Below the pieces are notes generated by a model. The model did no database searches, was not told the origin of the DNA, and saw only the letters and a list, made by a program, of their open reading frames with translations. Positions 10,788 through 21,535 of a stretch of 64,000 nucleotides of DNA are shown in pieces; within the stretch, counting starts at the first letter, position 1, and each line of letters opens with the position of its first letter. The DNA lies in contig NMRA01000511.1 of the NCBI GenBank assembly GCA_002633005.1, positions 66,147-130,146 on the forward strand, written 5' to 3'. A program made the translations under genes and the position numbers. The DNA comes from Phoronis australis. Its lineage: Eukaryota; Phoronida; Phoronidae.

Positions 10788-10963
10788 TCAGAAGTGGACT
10801 GATTTGGCACACTTTGCAGCGTGTAATCGCATCCGGTCACCACGGTTGAATGTGCGCCTGCAGAAGATGCAGCGGTAGGCCATGTCTGTGTGTTGCTGCT
10901 TCATGTGTGCCCTAAGATTACTCCGACTGCGAATGACTGAGTGGCACAGCATACAACGGAAGC
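10788..10963 (-). CDS. alternative terminal exon, zinc-finger cassette A (second copy)
   Basis: The second copy of the A cassette has the same acceptor, phase-1 GC start, finger layout (C2H2 then C2HC) and stop as the exon at 9566-9741. Only the last residues and silent positions differ. Upstream of the splice site the copies differ at a few more places (for example AYAFCLMAVV versus AYTFCLMVVA in the untranslated intron frame). Change is therefore fewer at the protein level inside the exon than outside it. It may be the other allele of the first copy. Confidence 0.75.
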
Positions 10964-11657
10964 CTACAACACAGCAAGAACCATGTCTTAGACCAGCTAC
11001 AACGGCCATGAGACAGAAGGCGTAAGCCAGCAAACCAACACGCTCAACACAAAAGACCAAACAACATTATTTCACAGTCCCGCTTGTTAAGCAAACTCAA
11101 CGTTACAGCTTGTCTAAATCATTTTCTCTTTCTTATAGGGTCTCATTCTGCCAACACTGACTGATGAAAGCCCAGCAAGCCCTTTCACAGTTATTGAAGA
11201 GGTGACTCTTTGAAAAGTCAATTACACACCATTCTGTAGCCACAGGAGTAAGTTCTGAGAACACAACAACCAGCACTCATCTACAAACTTGTCATATCAT
11301 GACCTGAATCGATGAATTTTTTCTATTCAGATGTAATCTAACAAGACATCATTGAAGAATCACTGCACAGTTGCCTTAGTTGTTAATTAGGTCACCAAAG
11401 GTCACAGCTGATCACCCAACAGTCCCTTAACAGTGGTTGAACAATAAACAGACTGAGAATGGATGTCTACATGTATAAAGCAAGTACAACAAGCAGTCCA
11501 GACCTGCCTACACCAAGGCTCAAACAACTAGAAGCAACATAAACCATAGATGTTACTACGTATTTCAACTTTCTCTCTAGAGGGTGTCACAATTCGCACG
11601 AGAGTGAGAGACCGGTGGACGGGAAAAAACGTGGAACCAGCGAAGAACTGCGTACCG

Positions 11658-11833
11658 TCAAAAGGGGATGAATGCAGAGCACTTGACGGAGTGTGCTCGC
11701 ATGCGATCGGCTCGTGTGAACATGCGCTTGCAGTAGATGCACCTGTAAGCTGTGTCTGTATGCTGTTGCTTCATATGAGTGCGGGTGTTGTTCCAACTGC
11801 GAATCACTGTGTTGCACAGCGTACAACGGAAGC
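11658..11833 (-). CDS. alternative terminal exon, zinc-finger cassette B (second copy)
   Basis: Identical in translation to the B cassette at 10422-10597, with the same acceptor TTGCAG, phase-1 GC start, C2H2 plus C2HC fingers and TGA stop (11658-11660). It lies 1236 bp from its twin. If the tandem duplication is an assembly artefact, this and the first copy are one exon. Confidence 0.75.
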
Positions 11834-13376
11834 CTGCAAGACATCAACAAGCACGTCTTAGACCAGTAACAACGGCCATCGGACAGGACGTGCATGCAAG
11901 CAACTCTAAACAAGAAGACCAGATCCTTCACAATGCTGTCCTACAGTACATGTATGTTAACAGACCACTTGCGGTTTTCCGTCGCAATAACGATAATAAG
12001 TTTTCATGATTTTAGTGAAGAAAACAAGACACTGGTTTGAATACAATCCCCATTTCAGACAACTGACAGTACACTGCCGACTACAAAAATGAAATAGATG
12101 AAAAAAAAAATAAAATAATACTCATAACCCCACCCCACACCTTTCTGGGTGGAGCTACTCTTGACAAAAAACAGAACTTAATCACTAATTCGCTATATCA
12201 GATATCACTGAGTAAGATAAGGAGAAAGCACTGCCAAAACAGAACGTATCAGTTACCAGAAACCCAAGTCTGCACTCCTCTTCATGGAGGTAGAAAACCA
12301 CATTGTATGACAGACTTAATATCCACACTTCTGAGCAGAGGAAGGCTGTAGAAGACTGAAACACCACGGCCCACACACATGTTCAAACACTTTATGTCCG
12401 CACTGAACTTAACTATGGTCTTTCACTATATTAGAATGGTATTTGAATACAAATTCATTTGATAAAAAACAAGGATTACCACTACTGCAGCAGAATGAGT
12501 CATTTATGTTGGAGTCAGCACTAGTGCGTATAATCTCACTAACATACAGTCAGACCATGTCCATAGGTATGCATTATAATCAGTTGAAGAATAACATGAC
12601 ATTATGTTGTAACACTGAGCATCAACAACACTGAAATGTGACCACTTCTACATTTGGCAACTCTTAAGCCCCTTTCTCTTAAATTTTCCGGTCGCTAAAC
12701 AGTTTTTGAACAGGCTCACGAAATGCCGCAATGCACAACATGTTATTTGGCAGTTCTAGGTTAACAGAGTCGTGAACCAGATAGTTTCGCCACCTGGTGA
12801 TTGTGAGACAAGTCCCATAGTCCTACTGACATGCTACATAGTGGGTAAATACCGCATACTGTCCATTGCTTAATATCTAAGCAGAGAGAGAATATATTAA
12901 CATGTATAAAATGCAGAATCATAGAGGGCGTTGTTGGTATGTCAGAAAGTGACCATTCTACACAAACACCATTCCCTGCTACAAGTGTTAAACATGGAAG
13001 ACAATATGAACCACAACACAGACAGTGCTTGCTATCAACCTTCACTTCATCACACGACTTGACGTCAGAGGGAACAAGTGTTGAACACAAGAGAACGACC
13101 ATTTCATGTGAGCCAGTAACATCAACCAAGAGTCCATAGCAGCAGGCTTGGTATGCATTATGCAACCATTCAAGGTAAGGTCGCTGACATTACTATATCA
13201 TGTGTGCAGTAAAAAGGTGCCCTGTGAACAAGTGACTCCTGGCTCGTTTTCAACTACCTGACCATACAGTTCAATTGTAACTAGCTGTAGACTACCATGA
13301 CCACTTCGACTTGACAACATCCACACTTTCTGTCAATAAGAATTAAATCCATCAAGTGGAGACAACTCCTCAAGTG
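11834..13376. other. inter-cassette intron, no gene seen
   Basis: Unique AT-rich sequence with no zinc-finger pattern. A 134-codon minus-strand open frame at 12761-13165 has many cysteines but no C-x2-C/H-x3-H spacing and no suitable splice context, so it is left out. Confidence 0.4.
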
Positions 13377-13693
13377 TCACTGGAAGTGCAACTCCGGATT
13401 ATGAGGACACTTTTTCTCATGAGTCTTGGCATTGTCCGGCCGGCTAAACACCTTGCGACAATGGCGGCACTGATACACATGTCGCACGTCCACTGGCCGT
13501 GCGTCGCAATACTTTTCATGACGCACGTGAGAGTCACGCCGGGTGAACCGTGCTGCGCAGTACCGGCACGACACGTTCCGACCACATACTCCCTCGTGCT
13601 TGGTGAGGCTGGCTGCATTGTGGAACTTATTGCCACAGTTTGGACATTGGAATCCAGTGCCTAGTAAGCCTCTGTCAGACATGTACGCCAACC
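13377..13693 (-). CDS. alternative terminal exon, three-finger C2HC cassette 1
   Basis: The first finger cassette after the shared exons and the longest (317 nt, 105 codons with stop). The acceptor TTATTTCTGTTGTAG is followed by GG in phase 1, again giving Gly. It encodes three fingers instead of two: FQCPNCGNKFHNAASLTKH, then SCRYCAARFTRRDSHVRH, then YQCRHCRKVFSRPDNAKTH. In each, the fourth ligand is cysteine (HEGVC, HEKYC, HEKKC), so all three are C2HC. A tail PHNPELHFQ precedes the stop at 13377-13379. The all-C2HC make-up and third finger set it apart from the other cassettes. Confidence 0.82.
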
Positions 13694-16600
13694 CTACAAC
13701 AGAAATAAGCCGTCGTCACCGCGCACCGCCTCACCAGACCCGATGACTGCATCAGAACAGACACACATCACGAGAGTCTTGACAACCCCAACACACTTGA
13801 GTCAACTGGCAATCACTGGTAGGCATGCTCTTCTTCAGTAGTTTCTCAAATGAGGCGGTGACCATGAGAGTTTTAATCTTAGCAATGTTTCTATTTTGTT
13901 TCAATATACTTATGATCATAGGAAGAGATATTTAAGCATTTTGATGTAGTAAGACTACCTTGCTGATATTTAAAAGGCTACTCAACTATAACAGTGTTAG
14001 AATCATTATGCCTCAAGGCATGATATCCCAGGACATCACCCATTTGTAGCTATTTATGACCCAGTCATATTCAATATTTATGCATATAATTGTCAAGGTA
14101 TCACACACAGTTTGTTTATATCTCATGTTCACACACTCTATTGGGCTATTTACACGTTCGTTCTAAACCTCAATTACTTGGACCCTGTTTTGGAAGCCAA
14201 CAAGTCTATCATTGGTAACCCGTAAATTATGCTTGTAAACTACAGGCATACTTTTCACAAAGCGTTTTACGAGCGTAACCACACTTCCCAATGAGACATT
14301 TGGTTGTAGGTCACGTGAGCCCTAAAGAACTTGAGCGCTCGTAAAATTACGTTCAAAAAGACAACCACCAATTACAATAGCCTAACTCATAACTGTGAAA
14401 ATGGCCAAACTTGGCTACAGTGGGATCATCATATCTCAGATATGGCTGAATGGAGTCATGAAAAACTTTCAGACACCGTGCTTCGTGCACTGTTCTCAAA
14501 AACAATTAGGTATTGTTTTCAAAGTGTTTCACTTTTGCTTGAGATGCTATCAAAAATAAGGCTTTGATGACATTCCAGAAAAACATCGAAAGTTGAATAA
14601 AACGAAAACAAAGTCATAATTTAGAAAACTATCATGCTGACACTCTTGGTTTTAAGAGCATGATACAGCAGCGTAATTTATGTGCATAATTGACAGGTGA
14701 CATTTTCCTCCAAGTGGCCAATGATACAGTCAGAGCAACCCTTCTCTCTCCAGCCTGTTCCACACTATCCACTCAATACACTAAGTGTGTCATATACAGC
14801 CATAATGTGAAGTATGTTGCATCACATGCCTACCAATATAGCACATCAAGTGAAGTTTGTTGCATCGCACGTCAATCAGCTCAGGCATTGACACTTCAAC
14901 ACAAAGCAAAGGTATGAACTCTGTGATTAATGAGCCCTGTTCGGCTACGACTAGTAGGGGTTATACAAGGAACTGCTGTCAAAATACACCGCGACCAAGC
15001 AAAACTTGTTTCATAAGGGGCTCACAGTGCTGCCTCGGCTGAAAAGCAAGCGTTCTTGTGTCAAGGATGACAACGGGGAGACATAGCAATTTAGGGAGTA
15101 GCAAACAACAGATGTATTCCCACGGGCACTAGAGGTCTCCTCCTTCCACACTCAACAAGTTGAACATGACACAGAAAGTTTCAACACACAACACGTGCAA
15201 AACGTGCCACTTCTGTTTCACTGATGCCTTTGTGTTTGATGAATTACCCAATAATGTGAAGCAATTTGACTGTCAGGCACGGACACAGCACAATAGTACT
15301 GTGTGCGCCCGTCCTAGTGTGGTCAAAGAAGCTATAAACCTACGTTCCTGCAAAGATTTAGCTTTTAATTCCGACCAATTAAAACTATAAAATTGATCTC
15401 AACTTGTTTCTACCTCAGATGTGAAGTGCCTTGGTTATAATTGCTAAAGACCATGCTCAGCTGACTACTGACACGCCCCCTAGCGGAGCCTGATCTTAAA
15501 CAACTACAAGAAACCAACTTTGAGACCAATTTTATAATGGCAAATTGTGTTAATCAAAAGTTTCTGCAAATGAAGGCCAATTTGTAGCTGCATCAACGGA
15601 CTGTCACACACGAATCACTCAAGCCACAGTGTATATGTATGAGGTCAGTGGTCAGATTAACACAAACGGGTATTGATGGTACACTAATGGTACACTACCA
15701 GCATACAGGAGGCAAGGTGTGACCAAAGCTCATCAACAGTCCGTGACCACATATTTACACAACCTTGGTCTTGCATGATAAATTGTTAACGCACAGAGAG
15801 TGAATTCAAACTAAGAGAGGGGTTTACAATAAATGACTGCAGACAGACTGCGGGCCTAATTACAAATTCAAGTACAATAAACTTCGCACAAGTCAGAAAC
15901 AACCACATAAAGAGTTATTCTTCAAGTGAAATACAACTCAACCTATCAGAAGAGACTAGAACACACAAGAACAACGGAACTTTGTCCGTGTCAAGCAAAG
16001 ATATGACTCAGGCACCAGTGCTTTCTACAACCTGACTCGACTTGTAGTAATAACAAGTTTGGATTTTGCAGTAGTGAGTTCAGCTTTCCCGCCAGCATAT
16101 CCAAAAAAAAAGCGAGTAAGAACAAAATAGATTATCCCTTTCTTCAGACACATTTTAAAAAAAATTGGCGACCATTCAGTGTTCAATTATCCCGAGGCCT
16201 CACATACGTTGAAACGTCTCACAAGTGGACATGTCAATAGACTTTGTAATTTCCAATGAAAATGCGTTTTCTGTAGTGGAGAACACAGTGCTGAGTACAT
16301 CTACGCCAGCTTCATTGCATGCATGATATGTAATGAAGAATACAACTCAACCTGACATGTCAAGTGCTTCTTGTGTACAAGTGCGCATATCTGGAAATCA
16401 TCATTTGGTGATCAGTTTCACCAAGGGTCCATTCAGGAATAAAGTAATGGATACAGTGGCGTTCAAGAAAACAGTCAAAAGTACAAATTCCAAGTTTCAG
16501 TATGCGTTGACCTTGAAGACACCCTAGTTTACCCATTTTTAAAAACAAAGAATTTTATTCCCCAACATAAAATTCTGTTTCGTAAATTGTCAAATTCAGT

Positions 16601-17680
16601 TTTACTGTTATGAAATGGTACACGACAAAAAAGATTCGAGAATTCCCTAACTATTACCACTGAGAAGGGTCCCAAGTCAGTTTCTCCAATGCCATGTTGC
16701 ACGCCATGTATATTGTTTCTCAAAATTGGAAAAGAAAAAGCAGCAACAGAAACAAAGAGTAGCTAAATAGCTGGATTATGTAGAATTAGATAGATCGCAT
16801 TCATAGTTTTGGGTTATTGTTAGACAAACATATTAGAACTCTGGTACCCTTTATTGAAACATGGAAATTCCGCTTGAAATGTCAACTGAACCTCTTCAAA
16901 TTTTAAGATCATTTTCCAAACACGAAAAACAAGGTATAAAGTACTAAGAATGCACAGGCAGTAGACAAAATAATCACAATCTTTTTCTCAAAAAAAAAAA
17001 ATGAAATACTAAGCTGACAATGAAAAGTAAAATAGATAAATCAAATTCTTCAGTTTTATTTCTCAAAACATTGGTTCCAAAATGGCACTATCATGAAGTC
17101 AATGTCCATCTTTGAGGCCAAAGACTGTGGACTTGAAGTGAACACAGGGACAGTGGTATCAAGTTGACAACTACTCAAACCTAGCAGAGGTCTTTGTTTT
17201 TTATTTTAGTGGCAATACATTCAAAACTTATGTCAATATAGAAAGCATATGTGGTCTTTGGCAGAAAAATTGTCATCTCACGCCCGGAAAGTAGAATAGG
17301 TAACTATTTTCAAAAAAGGCATACCAACCCTTAACACACACACACACACACACCTGAAGTTGTGACAGCAACACCAAAAAAAAAAAAAAAAAAAAAAAAA
17401 AAANGATTACTGAATGCAATGGTGCAAGCAGTTAATCTCTAAGGAAAAGGAACTTTGCACAGTTGATTCAGTAAGAGGTGCATATGCAAGCCTAACATGG
17501 CCATACAAGTAAGTTTGAAGACACTTGGCGAGTCAGGTCAAGTATAGAAACACCAGAACAGCACAGTATCCATGTTGACGCTACAGAAGACAGTGCCCCC
17601 TACCTGTTCACAATCAAACCAGGTTTCTGGGTGCACTATTGACTTGTAAACAAATACTGTTAAAAATAAGAAATTGTGGC
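13694..17680. other. long intron between shared exons and finger cassettes
   Basis: AT-rich sequence with a CA run (about 17336-17352) and a poly-A run of about 22 bases ending in an N at 17404. No exon that fits the phase pattern was found. Open frames at 14331-14567, 15160-15390 and 16333-16527 show no domain. Confidence 0.45.
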
Positions 17681-17822
17681 TCAGGACCAGGGGTACTTAA
17701 TTGGCTGGGACTGCAAGGTTCCAGGTTTAGTTGGAACAGAGGACAACAACAGTGAGGTCATGAAGATGTCATCCACTGGGTCAGCTTCCAGATCAAGATT
17801 GAAACTGTCTTCATGAAGATTA
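17681..17822 (-). CDS. possible fingerless alternative terminal exon
   Basis: The acceptor CTCTCACAATGCAG is followed by an open frame entering with one base, which matches the phase-2 end of shared exon 2 (18776) but not the phase-1 end of exon 3. Joined to exon 2 it reads 46 codons to TGA at 17681-17683. The peptide is acidic with an amphipathic stretch (DLEADPVDDIFMTSLLLSS), resembling short activation motifs, and has no zinc finger. It would compete with exon 3 (18119-18028), giving an isoform without a DNA-binding domain. A chance ORF is possible, so transcripts would decide. Confidence 0.42.
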
Positions 17823-18027
17823 CTGCATTGTGAGAGTGTAATGTCAAGACAAAAGGACATGATATTAGGCTCATGACAAAAAATGGTACAATTGTTTCTA
17901 TGCACCAACCTTCCAACTTCTTTCCTGCACCTTTTCTCATATTAACCTGTCTGCAAGTGGTTGAGGAAGCGACATGCAGATACTGTACTGTTCTGCCATC
18001 TAGTGGTGAAAGCAAATGAGTGCTTAC

Positions 18028-18119
18028 CTGAATCCGTTTGAACAGTGTGTGTTTCCAAAAGTTCTGTAACTGAGTCGCGTGCACCGGGTGTACGTTTCGC
18101 TGACAATGGAGATGGGCCG
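18028..18119 (-). CDS. shared exon 3 of the zinc-finger array gene
   Basis: A 92-nt exon with acceptor ACATTTCCTTGCAG and donor CAG/GTAAGC, both strong. It enters in phase 2, completing the ACN threonine left by exon 2, and exits in phase 1 with a single G. That G is the first base of the Gly codon at every cassette junction. The encoded peptide begins GPSPLSAKRTPGARDSVTEL, with a basic patch (AKRTPGAR) and then a polar tail ending QTDSG. No domain is recognised. It probably acts as a linker placed before each finger pair. Confidence 0.68.
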
Positions 18120-18775
18120 CTGCAAGGAAATGTAAAGCTTAGCACCACTTGTACCAGAAGGCTGCCCTAAGCCCAACATCTGCAGCCGAAAGGATAGCAC
18201 TTTGTGGCGCTTAGGAAAACATTCACAATGATTTTCAGGGCATCAAAATAAAATTGAAAATTTAGACTTTGCCATCAAGTGCAAATTGAGTGAATCTCAC
18301 TGCATACTATTATTAACAATACAATTCACATGTGTAAATATTAGATTAAGTTTCTAAAATTAAGTCAGATTTATGTGATACCGTGATAAGGCCCAATTCG
18401 AATTCTTTGAGGCTAAATGGTTCACATGACATCACCCAACTGACGGGCAAAGTAATCTCCTTTAACAACAAGCCAAGTAAATGTACCTGGCGTGTGGGAG
18501 GAAGCAATACAAAACCCTTTTCTATGGCAACACACAACTGGGCTGTGTGTTGGTGTATCAACTAAATGGACGGAACTTCCCAGTGCAGAGACCACGGTGA
18601 AGAAACTTAAAGTCCCTGATAATTGTCCACTATGGGAGAATTGCGAGACTGCTTACGCGTGGAATACTCGGGCGATTAAGTACAGTATCACTGGTGCACT
18701 TTAAACCCACCATACCTAGATATAGTGCTAATGAATACCTAGGGCAAGGATATTAGTTAAAAAGTGCATAATTAC

Positions 18776-19511
18776 GTGGATGGTCCGGCGCGTGGAGTTG
18801 TGGGTGTGAGCATGGGTTTATGAACTGGTCTTGCAACTTGTGGTGACATCATGTGAGGAACAGGCATGCCTGGAACCAAGTGCGACACACTGGTCACAGG
18901 TTCCCCTGCTGATACGCTGGCGCCACCACCATACCTATCCAATGTACCGGCGGACTCACTGAGCCACAAACTACTGTCACCGGCCTCGCTCACTGCTGGC
19001 TTCACATCCTCTCCCTCAGAGTCTGAATCTAACATAACAATGTTTTGGTCCTGCTCCATTTTTATTGCCACTGCTGACTGTTCTGCAGAGCTGGCATCAG
19101 CCACAGCCACAGTCGCCACCGTTGTGTTCAAAGCAGAGTCAGATGCTGAGGTTGTTAGTGGACTAGATTCCATCTGTTGCGAAGTCGCTATGCTTGCCGA
19201 AGGTGTCGGCGGCAATGCAGGTGTCCTCACACTACGTGATATGGCATTTTTTAATATATTAGCCACGACACTCTTGGGTCGCGCTGGTCGGGCCCTATTA
19301 ACCCCGCCACGACCCCGTCTAGCGGCTGTCCCGTGATTACCACGCCTGTTGAACGAGAGTCCAGAGTAGCTCCTAGGCTGACTAGCACCAACAGTGGAAT
19401 TATGTTGAGAAAGAAACGCTGCACTTCCCAACTGCACATTGCCGCCCTCCTTGCTCCGTGGCCATTGTGACGGATCATTGCCTGCTGACCACGATGCTGA
19501 GTTTTCATCAC
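18776..19511 (-). CDS. shared exon 2: disordered regulatory region with SUMO motifs
   Basis: A 736-nt exon, phase 1 in and phase 2 out (acceptor TTATCTTCAG, donor CAC/GTAATT). It encodes about 245 residues of low-complexity, Ser/Thr/Pro/Ala-rich sequence. There is an RG-rich basic block (RRGNHGTAARRGRGGVNRAR), which may include a nuclear localisation signal. Later comes AIKMEQD, matching the psi-K-x-E sumoylation consensus. About seven residues on lies NIVMLDSDSEGED, a hydrophobic core followed by acidic and serine residues, the classic SUMO-interacting motif. No folded domain is seen. This is typical of the linker between an N-terminal domain and zinc fingers in BTB-ZF-like factors. The open frame extends a little upstream of the acceptor by chance. 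Confidence 0.7.
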
Positions 19512-20566
19512 CTGAAGATAACACCATGTTAGAACACAACAAATATACCCAACGCAGCAAACAACTGCAGCGGGGAATGTAAAAGCAGATGTCAACCAAA
19601 TGTGAATGAAATCAAACACAGCAGTGTAACATGGATGGGCCCAGAAAGTGTAAGTACTCCACAAACCTTCTAATCAATGCACACAAATAACCTCAAGCTC
19701 TTAACACATCGCATTAACAACATTAAACTTCACCCAATGAGTTTGGATCACTTGAGTGGAGTTTGATAACTATTGTAAGAATGTTTAAAAATCAATGCTT
19801 CAGCAGATCAGAATCTTGTGGAGTTGACAAAATCAACCTAACTAGAAATGGACCTCATGTCACGGGGCATTCTGCTATAGGGCAACAGTCGGATATGACG
19901 CGTCCACAATTTGAGAACCAATTTCCTCAACTGAATAATGGACTGGTTCTCAAAACACGGGCACTTCATATCCCGCTGTTACCTGTTGCATTGCTTTATT
20001 GCTGTCTTTGTGGGATGTTGAATCACTACTGTGAAGCAGGTGAAACTAGTAAGACTGTGTGTTCCTCAGCCTACAGGCAGTTTGGTAGGCTTGAAGAGCG
20101 CAAGTAAATGGCATGCCTTCATTTGAAACTGAGATATAATGATGCTGACCAGCCACTGAATTGTCTCTGTTCAGGTGAAAACTGTGATGGTGTTCACACT
20201 GTGTTACACATGTACAATTGACCTCATAATGTTCCTTGTCCATATGACTTCATTTCTGTTGCCAAACAAAAACATTGAAACTATCAGCGACACCAGAAAA
20301 GGCTTCAAAGTTAACTGGGGTTAGCCAAGCCTGGGTTAGCCAAGCCGACATTGCCCATTTGAAAATGGTGCATGTGCGCATTGCCTCCTCTTACTCGAGT
20401 TATTAGTTCATGTGCCAGTAATTTAAGATCGATGAGCTTGGCAATTTTCTAACCTCAAAGGGTTTCGCTCAAGAATTCAACACTGACAGCGTAACAGGGG
20501 CAAAATGCAACTAATGCACATGGCCTTCCAAGAAATGCATGTGAAAGCTGCAAATATCATCAAGGA

Positions 20567-20703
20567 TAACCCCTTACTGTCTGTTAAGAGTCATGTGACC
20601 ATACGCACAAATGACTAACCACTTATTGTCTGTTAAAGAGCCATGTGACCATACACACATAAAGGCTAACCACTCACTGTCTGTTAGAATCATGTGACCA
20701 TAT
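20567..20703. repeat. three-copy tandem repeat beside a splice donor
   Basis: About three imperfect copies of a 50-60-bp unit, each with TAACC-CTTA/CTCA-TGTCTGTTA and then CATGTGACCATA. They lie in the intron directly after (minus strand) the exon at 20721-20862, within 20 bp of its donor. Confidence 0.85.
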
Positions 20704-20720
20704 ACTTTATACTCTGCCAC

Positions 20721-20862
20721 CTTCAGGTCTAACCAGGCCACAAAATGAGATATAGTGTCGCCTTTGGCTTGTAGAATCATGGAGCAGAAGTTGACGCGAA
20801 GCCTGTCTGCATCCATCTTGAATGTTCACCACACTGTTGAAGTCACCCAGGGGTAGCAGAGT
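20721..20862 (-). CDS. shared upstream exon of the zinc-finger array gene
   Basis: A 142-nt exon with acceptor TTGTGCTTTGCAG and donor GAAG/GTGGCA. Only one frame is open throughout: phase 0 in, phase 1 out, which matches the phase-1 entry of exon 2. The peptide starts TLLPLGDFNSVVNIQDGC. The LLPLxDFxxVxxIxxxC pattern is reminiscent of the last helices of a BTB/POZ domain, which would make this a BTB-ZF gene, but the match is weak. No BTB core is seen to the right within the window. An ATG in another frame (MDADRLR) is open but gives the wrong exit phase and is disfavoured. Confidence 0.5.
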
Positions 20863-21384
20863 CTGCAAAGCACAAGACTACACTTTGGTTTGAGTAACAC
20901 ATAACCTCGGATTCAATAACGTTATGCCAATACATAGCAGGCCTTGACAACAAGCAGCAGCTTGTATTCATAACCTGAAATTTGGAAATAAGAGCTGCGA
21001 TTCTGACAGACTCACATTAGTCGTATATTAGCCAAATATGCTACTTTCTGAAGGTGCAACACACACACTCGCTATGCCATGAAAATATCCTTCCTCATAT
21101 GACACACAGCGAAGTTGACTTAAGATCATACATCACAGCTATACTGCAAGAGTAACAAAAAAAAAACAAAAAAAAAACGTGGCGCGTGAGTACACATTTT
21201 CATGTGTTTTCTCTAAGGCAACACTATTCAAAAGCCCAGGAAAGTCTATGTTTTTATACATTGCAGGGTTTCCCGTGTGTAAACTTCTGGGAGGCCCGCC
21301 ACGCTCCTGTTTGGCCACACCACTCGTAAATCATACTCAAATTGACCGCCACACACCTAATCATGACGGGTAAACTTCACTGCC

Positions 21385-21535
21385 ACGCAAAAATCGCTAG
21401 TAAAAATGATCGCTAGTGATCGCTAGTAAAAATGATCGCTAGTTAAAAATGATCGCTAGTAAAAATGATCGCGAGTAAAATGATCGAGAGTAAAATGAAT
21501 CGCAAGTAAAAAAATGATTGCTAGTAATAATGAAT
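21385..21535. repeat. degenerate 16-17-bp satellite
   Basis: About eight imperfect copies of ATCGCTAGTAAAAATG, decaying towards the right end (ATCGCGAG, ATCGAGAG, ATCGCAAG, ATTGCTAG). Confidence 0.9.

Larger units (their letters stand above)
9500..11956. repeat. tandem duplication of about 1.2 kb carrying two zinc-finger exons
   Basis: Unit 1 (9500-10720) and unit 2 (10722-11956) begin with the same TTTACGCAACAG and end with the same TACATGTATG. They differ by scattered substitutions and a net 14-bp insertion in unit 2. Each contains one A-type exon (9566-9741 and 10788-10963) and one B-type exon (10422-10597 and 11658-11833). The only unresolved base, an N at 10721, sits exactly between the units. 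That is what a misjoined pair of alleles would look like, although a true recent duplication is possible. Confidence 0.93.

Noticed and set aside
18866-19336. 156-codon plus-strand ORF
   Set aside because: Antisense shadow of shared exon 2, whose minus frame is longer, spliced in phase and contains recognisable motifs.
20574-20816. ORF starting MDADRLR as a first coding exon
   Set aside because: Its exit at the donor would be phase 0, incompatible with exon 2. Another frame is open across the whole exon with the right phase.
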